This document shows, one piece after another, positions 5,605-11,960 of a stretch of 12,648 nt of DNA (within the stretch, counting starts at the first letter, position 1; each line of letters begins with the position of its first letter). The notes under the pieces are model-generated. The model did no database searches. It had not been told where the DNA came from and was given only the letters and a program-made list of their open reading frames with translations. The DNA comes from an uncultured Fibrobacter sp. (GTDB lineage: Bacteria; Fibrobacterota; Fibrobacteria; Fibrobacterales; Fibrobacteraceae): positions 1-12,648 of the forward strand of contig CALATK010000279.1 in NCBI GenBank assembly GCA_937891805.1, given 5' to 3'. Both the position numbers and the translations under genes were made by a program.

Positions 5605-6855
5605 ATGAAATTCTCGCATTTGAAAGTTTTGCGTTCTACGCTTGTCTTGATGGTTACGGCGGCTCTGTCAGGCTGTTTCTGGGAAAGTCCCGAAGACAAT
5701 CCGGAATACTTGCCCCTTGACGATTCCAAGTACCCCTATGCGGGGCTTCCGCGCCTTGTCATCGAGACGGAAGACTTTCACGAACTGCGGGACCGGGAAA
5801 CAGAATTCCCGTCAAAGCTCCAGATATACGGCAAGGACAATTACGAAAGCGAAGTCTATAGCCTTACGGTCCGGGGCCGCGGAAACTCCAGTTTCAAGAT
5901 GCCCAAGTACGGCATGAAACTGGAATTCGATGACAAGGTTTCCCTGTTCGGCATGCCCAAGAACAGGGACTTCGCGCTTATCGCCAACTATGGAGACAAG
6001 ACTCACCTGCGGAACTACATGATGGGGCGGCTTTCGGAATGGCTTGCTCCCAGGTGGACGCCCAAGATGCGGTTCGTGGAGGTTTTTCTGAACCGCAAGT
6101 ACATGGGGCTCTATCTCTTTTCGGAAACGGTGAAGGTGGCCCATGACCGGGTGGACATTGCCGAAAACGACACCACCTTCTTGGTTGAAAAAGAAGACAT
6201 CAAGAAATATGATCCGCCCTACGTGATTACGGACAACGAATACATTTACCATATCAAGTCCCCCAAGAACCCGAACGAAAAAACGCAGCAGTTGTTGTTG
6301 GATTACCTGAACGACTTTGAACATGCGGCCAGGCGTTTTGACCGCATGGTTCCAGAAGATGTTCAGAATTGGCTGTCCATGGAAGATTTTCTGCCTTTTT
6401 ACTGGATTCAGGAATTTTCCAAGAACGAAGACGGTAACTACGCCCGCAGCGTGTTTTTCACTTGGGAAAAGGGCGGTCCTGTCCGTTTTGGCCCCCTGTG
6501 GGATTTCGATCTTGCTTTCGGCAACGCCTCCCGGGAAAAGAACAAGCCTGCAGATGGCTGGTACATCCGGAATTACCGCCTGTACAGCCACATTTTCTGG
6601 AGCGACTGGATAAAAGGCGAGGCCAAGGCTTACTGGCTAGAACATCGTGGAAAATTTCGCGCCCTTATAGACAGCGTTTCCTTGTACAGAGCGCAAATCG
6701 AAAAGGCCGTAGAGAACGAATACCGCCGCTGGCCCATTATTTCCAATACGGAAAACTGGGCGCTGAAAGACCCTTACGAATCTTACGACGAGGGTGTGCA
6801 AACGATGGTCCAGTGGATGCGGGAACGTTTCGACTGGATTGACAAGAATCTATAG
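5605..6855 (+). CDS. CotH kinase family lipoprotein
   Basis: The 416-residue product begins with a lipoprotein signal ending LSGC, making Cys24 the acylated residue. A CotH domain follows: RGRGNSS at 90-96, the lysine-bearing YGMKLE at 102-107, LFGMPKNRDFALIANYGDK at 114-132, and the metal-binding signature WDFDLAFGN at 299-307. CotH proteins have an atypical kinase fold; the Bacillus spore-coat member phosphorylates coat proteins. Here the lipid anchor implies action at the cell envelope, on an unknown target. In cellulolytic bacteria CotH domains also occur on surface proteins, so a surface-assembly role is possible. ATG 5605 is chosen over TTG 5593 because it gives a standard signal peptide. 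The 3' end overlaps the convergent HD-GYP gene by 6 bp. Confidence 0.9.
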   Translation: MKFSHLKVLRSTLVLMVTAALSGCFWESPEDNPEYLPLDDSKYPYAGLPRLVIETEDFHELRDRETEFPSKLQIYGKDNYESEVYSLTVRGRGNSSFKMPKYGMKLEFDDKVSLFGMPKNRDFALIANYGDKTHLRNYMMGRLSEWLAPRWTPKMRFVEVFLNRKYMGLYLFSETVKVAHDRVDIAENDTTFLVEKEDIKKYDPPYVITDNEYIYHIKSPKNPNEKTQQLLLDYLNDFEHAARRFDRMVPEDVQNWLSMEDFLPFYWIQEFSKNEDGNYARSVFFTWEKGGPVRFGPLWDFDLAFGNASREKNKPADGWYIRNYRLYSHIFWSDWIKGEAKAYWLEHRGKFRALIDSVSLYRAQIEKAVENEYRRWPIISNTENWALKDPYESYDEGVQTMVQWMRERFDWIDKNL

Positions 6856-8976
6856 GACCGGTCCTTCTTGGTCCAGCTTGGTCCGTTCGTCGTACAGGCG
6901 TTTTGAAATCTGGCAGAATGCCTTGACCACCACAGGGTCGAAATGCTTGCCTGCCCCTTCGGTAATGATTTCCATGGCCTTCTCGTAGGTGAACGGCATC
7001 TTGTAGATGCGTTCGGCCACCAGGGCGTCGAACACGTCGGCCACCGCCATAATTCTTGCCGACAGCGGAATGTCTTCGCCCGAGATGCGGTTGGGGTAGC
7101 CCGAACCGTCCCATTTTTCGTGGTGGAAGAGAGCCATCTCGATAGATTCCTTCAGGTAATCCTCGTCCATGGTGTCGCCGGCGTTTTCTTCAATCTTCAC
7201 CAGGATGTTCTTGCCTTCGGTGGTGTGGCTCTTCATGATGGTGAATTCATCGTCGGTGAGCTTGCCCGGCTTGTTCAGAATCAGGTCGGATACCGCAATC
7301 TTTCCGATGTCGTGGAGCGGCGCGGAGCGTTTCAGCTTTTCGATGTATTCGTCGGTGAGAATATCCTTGAATTCGCCTTCGGCCTGGAGTTCCCTTGCAA
7401 TGGCATCTACGTAGTGGGCCGTTTTCTTGATGTGGTTTCCGGTGCTGGTATCGCGGGCTTCCACCATTTCGGCGAAGTTCTCGATAATTTCGTCTTGCAT
7501 GCGGGTAATGCGTTCGGTCTGTTCCTGCAGCTGCTTGATGTAATCCAGGGATTCGTTGCCCATCTTGAGGAGGGCCGTGTGCAGGTGCTTGATTTCGTCT
7601 TGGGAATGAATATCCAGGGTGCTGAGGATTTCTAGACCCTTGTCCTTGTCGGTTCCCAAGTTGTAGGCGAACTGGGACGAGGCATAGGCCATGCGGTTGA
7701 TGGGCCGCACGATTCCGCTTTTCACCAGCTCGACGATGATGCTCATGATAATCAGGGAAAGGCTGAAGAACAGGGAGAAGAACTTGATAAAGAAGGAGGC
7801 GTCGTCTTCTATAATCTCCTGCATGGAAATGTCGGCGGCCACGTAGGCGCTAGTCTTGTGCAGGGAATCCTTGATGGGCTTGTAGATGGTCAGTAGCCAG
7901 CCGTAGGTGTCGTCGGAGATGATGGGCTCGATGGTGTCGCCCTTGAGGAGCGCCGGCAGGTAAGGCTCGAAGCTTGGGTCAAAAGGCAGAATTTCACCGG
8001 GCTCGCTGGTTTCTTCGCCACTTTCCAGGGGCGTGTCGAATACCGCATGGCAGCCGTCTTTTTCAATCTTGTAAACGTAGAGGTATTTTGTCTGCGGGAA
8101 ACTCTTCTTGAGTTTCTTCAGTTTTTCTTCTGTGTCTGCGTAGCCGTCGGCTTCGCGACCGCTTGTGAGGAATTCGTCTATGCGGTTTCCGTCAATGAAC
8201 ACGCTGGCCGCCTGGGTTACCCCGTTGGCGATATCGGTAAACTTGTCGATGGAAACCTTCTGGTACAAGAAATAACCGATGGCACAGGCCAGGGATCCAA
8301 GGAACAGTTCCGCCACGATGACCATGGCTACTACCCTGCGGAGCAGGGAACGCCCGGTGGTGGCAGCCAGTTCATCGACATTGGGGTCGATATGGAAGGT
8401 GTCGTTGCAGGCAAAGCGAATCTTGCGTGGGATCCAGCGGTAGAGGAGTACTGCCGAAATGACCACGATGCCCTTGTCGAAAACGTCGATGATGATGTCG
8501 GCAAAAAGCTGGGACCAGAAATTGGGGAGACCGCAGGTGTCTCGGAGGGCAATTGCGAAAGGCGCAGAAATGCCTTCGCCGATGCTGTAGCCGTACAGGA
8601 AATAGGTGAGTATGGACCCGAGACCGCCGCCGATGAGGGCGAAGGTGAAAATCACCACCAGAATCTTGGGAATGCTCAAGAAGAATTTTTTCTGGTAGAA
8701 AAAGAAGGCGCATCCGGCGATAAGGACGTTGATGACGCCGTAGTAGAGGGTAACGGCATCGGACAGTCCGTTGATGGCGTTGGAGATGAAACCGACGATG
8801 ACGGCGGCCATGTTTCCGCACATCATGGCGGTAAGGATTGTGCCTAGGCAGTCAAAAAAGACGGGCAGTTCGAAATGGGTGACGATTTTTGCCGGGACAA
8901 TGTTCAGCAAAAGACCGACGGCGATAAAGAGAATCGCCTTCGCCAGGTAATGGATTGTCTTCTTCTGAAATTTCAT
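6850..8976 (-). CDS. Membrane-bound HD-GYP domain phosphodiesterase
   Basis: The 708-residue protein has four parts. Residues 10-185 form a five- to six-helix membrane domain resembling ECF-transporter substrate-binding (S) components (GLLLNIVPAK, LGTILTAMMCGN). Residues 214-395 are a helix-flanked extracytoplasmic sensor region. After a helix at about 397-418 comes a HAMP-like linker and coiled coil to 500. Residues 510-690 form a complete HD-GYP domain with HDIGKI (555-560), HHEKWDGSGYP (618-628) and ADVFDAL (646-652). The full signature predicts c-di-GMP hydrolysis at the inner face of the membrane, controlled by an external signal. ATG 8976 is favoured because AAAGGGAC precedes it by 7 nt; the longer frame from 9030 would overlap the DUF167 gene. 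It is the last gene of the divIVA operon. The S-component comparison is by eye. Confidence 0.9.
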   Translation of the reverse strand: MKFQKKTIHYLAKAILFIAVGLLLNIVPAKIVTHFELPVFFDCLGTILTAMMCGNMAAVIVGFISNAINGLSDAVTLYYGVINVLIAGCAFFFYQKKFFLSIPKILVVIFTFALIGGGLGSILTYFLYGYSIGEGISAPFAIALRDTCGLPNFWSQLFADIIIDVFDKGIVVISAVLLYRWIPRKIRFACNDTFHIDPNVDELAATTGRSLLRRVVAMVIVAELFLGSLACAIGYFLYQKVSIDKFTDIANGVTQAASVFIDGNRIDEFLTSGREADGYADTEEKLKKLKKSFPQTKYLYVYKIEKDGCHAVFDTPLESGEETSEPGEILPFDPSFEPYLPALLKGDTIEPIISDDTYGWLLTIYKPIKDSLHKTSAYVAADISMQEIIEDDASFFIKFFSLFFSLSLIIMSIIVELVKSGIVRPINRMAYASSQFAYNLGTDKDKGLEILSTLDIHSQDEIKHLHTALLKMGNESLDYIKQLQEQTERITRMQDEIIENFAEMVEARDTSTGNHIKKTAHYVDAIARELQAEGEFKDILTDEYIEKLKRSAPLHDIGKIAVSDLILNKPGKLTDDEFTIMKSHTTEGKNILVKIEENAGDTMDEDYLKESIEMALFHHEKWDGSGYPNRISGEDIPLSARIMAVADVFDALVAERIYKMPFTYEKAMEIITEGAGKHFDPVVVKAFCQISKRLYDERTKLDQEGPVL

Positions 8977-9007
8977 GAACCCGTCCCTTTTACAAATCCA
9001 GTACAGC

Positions 9008-9232
9008 TTAGAGCCCCTGGATTTCAACAACCTTCTTGTTGTTTGTCGCTCCCGTCACCACGGATACATCCCGCTTGTGGACTCCAAAGTGCTTTGCCAG
9101 AAGTTCACAGATGGCCTCGTTGGCGGCTCCATCTACGGGCGGTGCCTTGACCTCTACCTTGTAGCTACCGTCGGGGTTTTCCGTGACGGATTCCCGCTTG
9201 CTTCTTGCATGTACCTTGATGTTTATCTTCAA
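9008..9232 (-). CDS. yggU: DUF167 (YggU) family protein
   Basis: This 74-residue protein matches the small DUF167/YggU family along its length. It has a beta strand MKINIKVHARSKRE, the central VEVKAPPVDGAANEAICELLA (residues 27-47), and a closing VVTGATNNKKVVEI. The function of the family is unknown. It is very often found beside divIVA or ylmG-type genes, and the same neighbourhood is seen here: divIVA lies 15 bp upstream and the HD-GYP gene 31 bp downstream. The start is TTG, not ATG. It is supported by the ribosome-binding site and by agreement with the usual N terminus of the family. Confidence 0.9.
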   Translation of the reverse strand: MKINIKVHARSKRESVTENPDGSYKVEVKAPPVDGAANEAICELLAKHFGVHKRDVSVVTGATNNKKVVEIQGL

Positions 9233-9238
9233 GGGAGG

Positions 9239-9244
9239 CCTCTT
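9239..9244 (-). promoter_or_regulatory. Ribosome-binding site deciding the TTG start of yggU
   Basis: On the minus strand AAGAGG is separated by 6 nt (CCTCCC) from the TTG at 9232. It lies within the 15 bp between the divIVA stop and this start codon, as expected for an operon-internal ribosome-binding site. Confidence 0.6.
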
Positions 9245-9247
9245 TTA

Positions 9248-9772
9248 TTAGCCGATGACGTTCCCGGTAGGCATGGCAGGGGCAGGCCTTCTGGCGGGTG
9301 CCGGTTCGGCCAACTCCCGCTGGTCGTTTTCCATGGCAGAAAGCAGGTCTTCTTGCCCGCGGATGAGCGCCCGGCACCGGATAAAGTAGTTGGTGCGGAT
9401 CTGCTTCAGCTGTTCGATTTCGGCCCGCAGGTCCTCGGCGCTCTTTTTGGTGTTCTCCACTTCCTTGATGGCTCGTGCCTTGGCCTCGGCGATAATCAGT
9501 TCCGCCTCTTTTTCGGCGTTGGCCTTGACCTCGTCCACGGTCTTTTGCATGGTGACCACGGCGTCCTGGATGGTCTTCTCGATTTGGCGGTAGTAGTTGA
9601 CCCGTTCCTCGGCGATTTTCAGGCGTTCTGTGAGGTCGGTGCGGTTCCTGGACATTTGTTCGAAAGCGGTAGCCGCCGTCTCGAGGAATGCCTTGACCTC
9701 GTCGGGGTCTATGCCGCCGAAGTTCTTTTTGTGGAATGTCTGGTTGCGGATATCTAACGGGGTCAGTTCCAT
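9248..9772 (-). CDS. DivIVA domain-containing protein
   Basis: The 174-residue protein begins with the DivIVA/GpsB-type membrane-targeting segment LTPLDIRNQTF (residues 3-13) followed by GIDPDEVKAFLETAA. A long coiled coil covers roughly residues 30-150, and a short Pro/Ala-rich tail completes the protein. DivIVA proteins recognise curved membrane at poles and septa and recruit partners for division, growth or polarity. They are best known in Gram-positive bacteria but also occur in other phyla. An AGGT ribosome-binding site lies about 6 nt before the ATG. As the first gene of the operon it ties a polarity scaffold to DUF167 and to an HD-GYP signalling protein. Confidence 0.88.
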   Translation of the reverse strand: MELTPLDIRNQTFHKKNFGGIDPDEVKAFLETAATAFEQMSRNRTDLTERLKIAEERVNYYRQIEKTIQDAVVTMQKTVDEVKANAEKEAELIIAEAKARAIKEVENTKKSAEDLRAEIEQLKQIRTNYFIRCRALIRGQEDLLSAMENDQRELAEPAPARRPAPAMPTGNVIG

Positions 9773-9809
9773 ACACTACCTGCTAAAATAATAGGACTTT
9801 ACTTTCAAT

Positions 9810-9815
9810 AATATA
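9810..9815 (-). promoter_or_regulatory. -10 element of the divIVA operon
   Basis: TATATT on the minus strand lies about 37 bp before the divIVA ATG and would give a leader of about 30 nt containing the AGGT ribosome-binding site. No clear -35 hexamer is found 16-18 bp upstream, so the promoter may need an activator, or the assignment may be off by a few bases. Confidence 0.35.
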
Positions 9816-9843
9816 ACAAAGTTATGATAAAGGGGGCGAAACC

Positions 9844-9858
9844 CTTCCAAATTGGAAG
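9844..9858. promoter_or_regulatory. Perfect dyad, possible operator between divIVA and GGDEF
   Basis: CTTCCAA (9844-9850) and TTGGAAG (9852-9858) are exact inverted copies around a single base. The dyad covers the place where the -35 of the downstream TATATT (9867-9872) should be, and it lies between the two divergent promoters. This is the position expected of a dimeric regulator site. Confidence 0.45.
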
Positions 9859-9866
9859 ATACATTT

Positions 9867-9872
9867 TATATT
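9867..9872 (+). promoter_or_regulatory. -10 element of the GGDEF gene
   Basis: TATATT starts 70 bp before the ATG at 9937 and predicts a leader of about 58 nt, longer than at neighbouring genes. The leader includes an AT-rich dyad, C-T6-G-A7-G, at 9881-9896. No matching -35 is seen; a palindrome occupies its place. Confidence 0.4.
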
Positions 9873-9936
9873 ATGTTTTTCTTTTTTGAAAAAAAGAGTG
9901 TATTTAGGGGTAAATTAGGGGCGATAAATCAATACG

Positions 9937-11013
9937 ATGATCGGTAAACTGAAAAAATTCCTGCAGCGGCAGGACTCCCTGGAACGGACCCTTTTCTGGG
10001 TGTTCCTGGTGATTGTGTTGGCGGCAAGCGTTGCCTCCACGGTTTTTACCATGTATGAGCAAATAAGCCCGGTGACTTCGGCGGTGTGCTTGCTGACCAG
10101 CGTTATCTGCGCCATTTTGGCAGTGGTGGCGGTCAAGACCCGTATGTATAGCGTCTGCTATGTGGTCATGTGCCTTTTGCTCAGCTGTTTCTTGCTGCCT
10201 ATGCTGTTCTTCTTGTGCGGCGGGTTCAATTGCGGCATGACCCTCTACTGCCTTACTGCGGTGTTTCTTTGCGCCTATTGCCCCGGCAAGAGCAAGTGGG
10301 TGGTGTTTGTGCTTTCTATGCTCGCTTTCGAAATCGCCTTTGTGCTTTCGGAACTTTACCCTGAGTATGTGGTGGCCCTGGACCACCAGGCGGCTTTCAT
10401 CGACATCCTGGTGTCTTTCTTTATTACGGGTGTGGTGGTCTTTATCATCAATTCCTTCGCCCTCTATTCCTATAATACCGAACGGAAGGGCCGCGAAGAA
10501 ATGCTCAAGCGCCTGGAGTTTTTATCCAAGAGAGACTCCAAGACAGGGCTTTTCAACCGTGGCTACATGACGCACTTCTTGGAAAGTGTCGTGTGGCTGC
10601 AGCGGGAGGGATACTACCTGCTGCTCCTTGACATGGACAATTTCCGCGAGGTAAACGCCAGTTACGGCCAGGTGTTTGGTGACCAGGTGCTCTGCGACGT
10701 GGCGAAGTTTTTGATTCAAGAGCGTGACGACCGGATTGGGGAATGCTGCGGCCGTATGGACGGGGAACTGTTCATGTGCGTGCTTCGGGCCGATTCCGAG
10801 CTGGAGGCTTATGCCCGTGCCGAGCGGATCCGCGAGGGTATTGCTGCGCTCCGTTGGAACAGGTTCCCCGACGCCTCCGTTACGGTGTCCGGCTGCTTTA
10901 TCGCCTGTGGCGACAGGAACTATAGCCACTTCTCCCAGTTTCTGGTAAAGGCCGAAGAGGTGCTGTACCTGGCCAAGACCGAGGGCCGGAACAAAATAAG
11001 GAAGATGTCCTGA
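9937..11013 (+). CDS. Membrane GGDEF-domain protein with degenerate signature
   Basis: The 358-residue protein has about six transmembrane helices in residues 18-176 and a GGDEF domain from about 195 to 356. Domain landmarks are present: RDSKTGLFNR (199-208), LDMDNFREVNASYG (231-244), and LYLAKTEGRNK (343-353). The catalytic loop reads GRMDGELF (272-279), so GGDEF has become DGELF. The first Gly and the fourth-position acidic residue are lost. The inhibitory RxxD site is RIGE (266-269), with Asp replaced by Glu. Cyclase activity is therefore doubtful; it may act as a c-di-GMP or GTP sensor or as a partner of another enzyme. It is divergent from the divIVA/HD-GYP operon and is closed by a strong terminator. 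Confidence 0.88.
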   Translation: MIGKLKKFLQRQDSLERTLFWVFLVIVLAASVASTVFTMYEQISPVTSAVCLLTSVICAILAVVAVKTRMYSVCYVVMCLLLSCFLLPMLFFLCGGFNCGMTLYCLTAVFLCAYCPGKSKWVVFVLSMLAFEIAFVLSELYPEYVVALDHQAAFIDILVSFFITGVVVFIINSFALYSYNTERKGREEMLKRLEFLSKRDSKTGLFNRGYMTHFLESVVWLQREGYYLLLLDMDNFREVNASYGQVFGDQVLCDVAKFLIQERDDRIGECCGRMDGELFMCVLRADSELEAYARAERIREGIAALRWNRFPDASVTVSGCFIACGDRNYSHFSQFLVKAEEVLYLAKTEGRNKIRKMS

Positions 11014-11024
11014 TTTACGGCAAA

Positions 11025-11044
11025 TGTTGATAAGGTGTTGATAA
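11025..11044. repeat. Two TGTTGATAA repeats, 11 bp apart
   Basis: TGTTGATAA occurs at 11025-11033 and 11036-11044, the two copies starting exactly 11 bp apart. The reverse complement TTATCAACA differs from the classical DnaA box TTATCCACA at one base. The rpmH region is often near the replication origin in bacteria, so a DnaA-binding role is possible, but no further boxes or unwinding element are evident. Confidence 0.45.
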
Positions 11045-11047
11045 ATT

Positions 11048-11076
11048 GGCCAAAACGCGTTGTTTTGGCCTTTTTT
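11048..11076 (+). terminator. Rho-independent terminator after the GGDEF gene
   Basis: GGCCAAAAC (11048-11056) pairs with GTTTTGGCC (11062-11070) around a 5-base loop, and six T residues follow directly (11071-11076). It isolates the GGDEF gene from the rpmH operon. Confidence 0.88.
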
Positions 11077-11109
11077 GCTTAAATTTCCCGTACTTCGGGG
11101 CAAAACACC

Positions 11110-11137
11110 TTGATTTATGGGGTATTTTTGCTAGATT
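11110..11137 (+). promoter_or_regulatory. Promoter of the rpmH operon
   Basis: TTGATT (11110-11115) and TAGATT (11132-11137) are 16 bp apart, predicting a start near 11144 and a leader of about 36 nt. An AGAAAGG ribosome-binding site (11166-11172) sits 7 nt before the ATG at 11180, unlike the near-leaderless genes elsewhere in the window. Confidence 0.5.
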
Positions 11138-11179
11138 TGGGACTCAAAAATTTTGAATTTCGACTAGAAAGGTTTTATC

Positions 11180-11335
11180 ATGAAAAGAACATTCCAGCCT
11201 CATAACCGCAAGCGTGCCAACAAGCAGGGTTTCCGCGCCCGCATGGAAGACCGTTGGGGTCGCGCCGTTCTTAGCCGTCGCCGCGCCAAGGGCCGCAAGC
11301 GCCTGACCGTCAGCGACACCATCTATAAGAAGTAA
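11180..11335 (+). CDS. rpmH: Large ribosomal subunit protein bL34
   Basis: The 51-residue, very basic product begins [19 protein letters not shown] and continues [18 protein letters not shown], the full bL34 pattern. It is a structural protein of the 50S subunit that contacts 23S rRNA. The length is slightly above the usual 44-46 residues because of a short C-terminal extension (SDTIYKK). A good ribosome-binding site and a promoter precede it. It starts the rpmH-rnpA-yidD-yidC cluster. Its TAA is the only stop between it and the rnpA frame, which is the same frame. Confidence 0.97.
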   Translation: MKRTFQPHNRKRANKQGFRARMEDRWGRAVLSRRRAKGRKRLTVSDTIYKK

Positions 11336-11401
11336 GTCTGGGGGTGGCTCATCGCCGCTCTGCGTTCTTATAGGCTGCCGAACCAGCCCGCTTACCGAAC
11401 A
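11336..11401 (+). other. In-frame upstream extension of rnpA without a conventional start
   Basis: From the base after the rpmH TAA the rnpA frame is open for 22 codons and encodes LRSYRLPNQPAYRT next to the gene body. This resembles the conserved RnpA N terminus (RL...F..V). None of these codons is ATG, GTG or TTG. Candidate starts are ATC 11351, which has GGGGGTGG at 11340-11347 just upstream, and CTG 11360. Confidence 0.55.
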
Positions 11402-11725
11402 GTGGCCGTCCAAGGCAAGTTTGTCCGAGCATCGTCATTGACCATGCGTTGGATAGAGAGCCCGGACGGTTTTTGTCGTTTCTGCTTTTTGGCGAAAAAG
11501 AAAAACGGTAACGCCGTTTACCGCAACAAGTGCCGGAGGATTCTGCGGCCTTTGTTTTTTGGAATGGTCCCGAATATCCAGAAGCCGGTGTGGGCCATGG
11601 TGGTGGTGACCGTGGGCCAGCAGGAACTGACCTCCGAAAAGCTCCGGGAGTCCGCCTACAAGATTTTCCGCAAGATGGAATGGACTTGCCCGGAGGCGGT
11701 GGACGGCGATGCTTGCGAAGCTTGA
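11402..11725 (+). CDS. rnpA: Ribonuclease P protein component
   Basis: RnpA is the protein subunit of RNase P and helps the catalytic RNA remove 5' leaders from pre-tRNAs. The family core is seen as CFLAKKKNGNAVYRNKCRRILRP (residues 28-50 from GTG 11402), equal to the usual SKKVGNAV.RN..KR signature. A strand WAMVVVTVG and a C-terminal helix SEKLRESAYKIFRKM follow. The coordinates given start at the first conventional codon, GTG 11402, yielding 107 residues. That start probably cuts off the conserved first helix, which is encoded in the same frame immediately upstream, so the real protein is likely 121-124 residues with a non-standard start. The gene overlaps yidD by 17 bp. Placement after rpmH supports the identity. 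Confidence 0.88.
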   Translation: MAVQGKFVRASSLTMRWIESPDGFCRFCFLAKKKNGNAVYRNKCRRILRPLFFGMVPNIQKPVWAMVVVTVGQQELTSEKLRESAYKIFRKMEWTCPEAVDGDACEA

Positions 11726-11960
11726 GAGGGCCGTCGTGGCGGTGCTGATTGCGCCTATCCGGCTGTACCAGCTGGTGCACCCCTACTTCTTTCACGGGGT
11801 CTGCCGGTTTCAGCCCACCTGCTCCAGCTATGCTATCGAGGCTCTTCGGGTACACGGACCCTTCAAAGGTTTCTATCTTGCGGTTTTTAGAATTTTGAGA
11901 TGCAACCCCTTCTGCAAGGGCGGCTACGACCCGGTGCCCCCTAAAAAGGAAAAGACATGA
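11709..11960 (+). CDS. yidD: Membrane protein insertion efficiency factor YidD
   Basis: The 83-residue protein contains the entire YidD signature: HPYFFHGVCRFQPTCSSYAI (residues 24-43), the EALRVHG segment, and RCNPFCKGGYDPVP (64-77). YidD is a small protein at the inner face of the inner membrane, with an amphipathic N-terminal helix. It assists YidC-dependent insertion of membrane proteins. The ATG lies 17 bp before the end of rnpA, and the stop overlaps the yidC start as ATGA, so all three are probably translationally coupled. Confidence 0.96.
   Translation: MLAKLERAVVAVLIAPIRLYQLVHPYFFHGVCRFQPTCSSYAIEALRVHGPFKGFYLAVFRILRCNPFCKGGYDPVPPKKEKT

Noticed and set aside
5812..6591. 259-codon minus-strand frame opposite CotH
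   Set aside because: Val/His/Phe-rich shadow of the CotH gene, which has a lipobox and the family motifs.
8047..8847. 266-codon plus-strand frame opposite the HD-GYP gene
   Set aside because: Shadow frame with Gly/Val/Glu/Asp-rich composition and no motif; the opposite strand carries an intact multi-domain protein.
8977..9030. Extended N terminus of the HD-GYP protein from 9030
   Set aside because: It would overlap the DUF167 gene by 23 bp and add a polar segment ahead of the membrane helix; the ATG at 8976 has a good ribosome-binding site.
10522..11103. 193-codon minus-strand frame over the GGDEF domain and its terminator
   Set aside because: It would read across a strong terminator and has no recognisable domain; the plus-strand GGDEF reading is certain.
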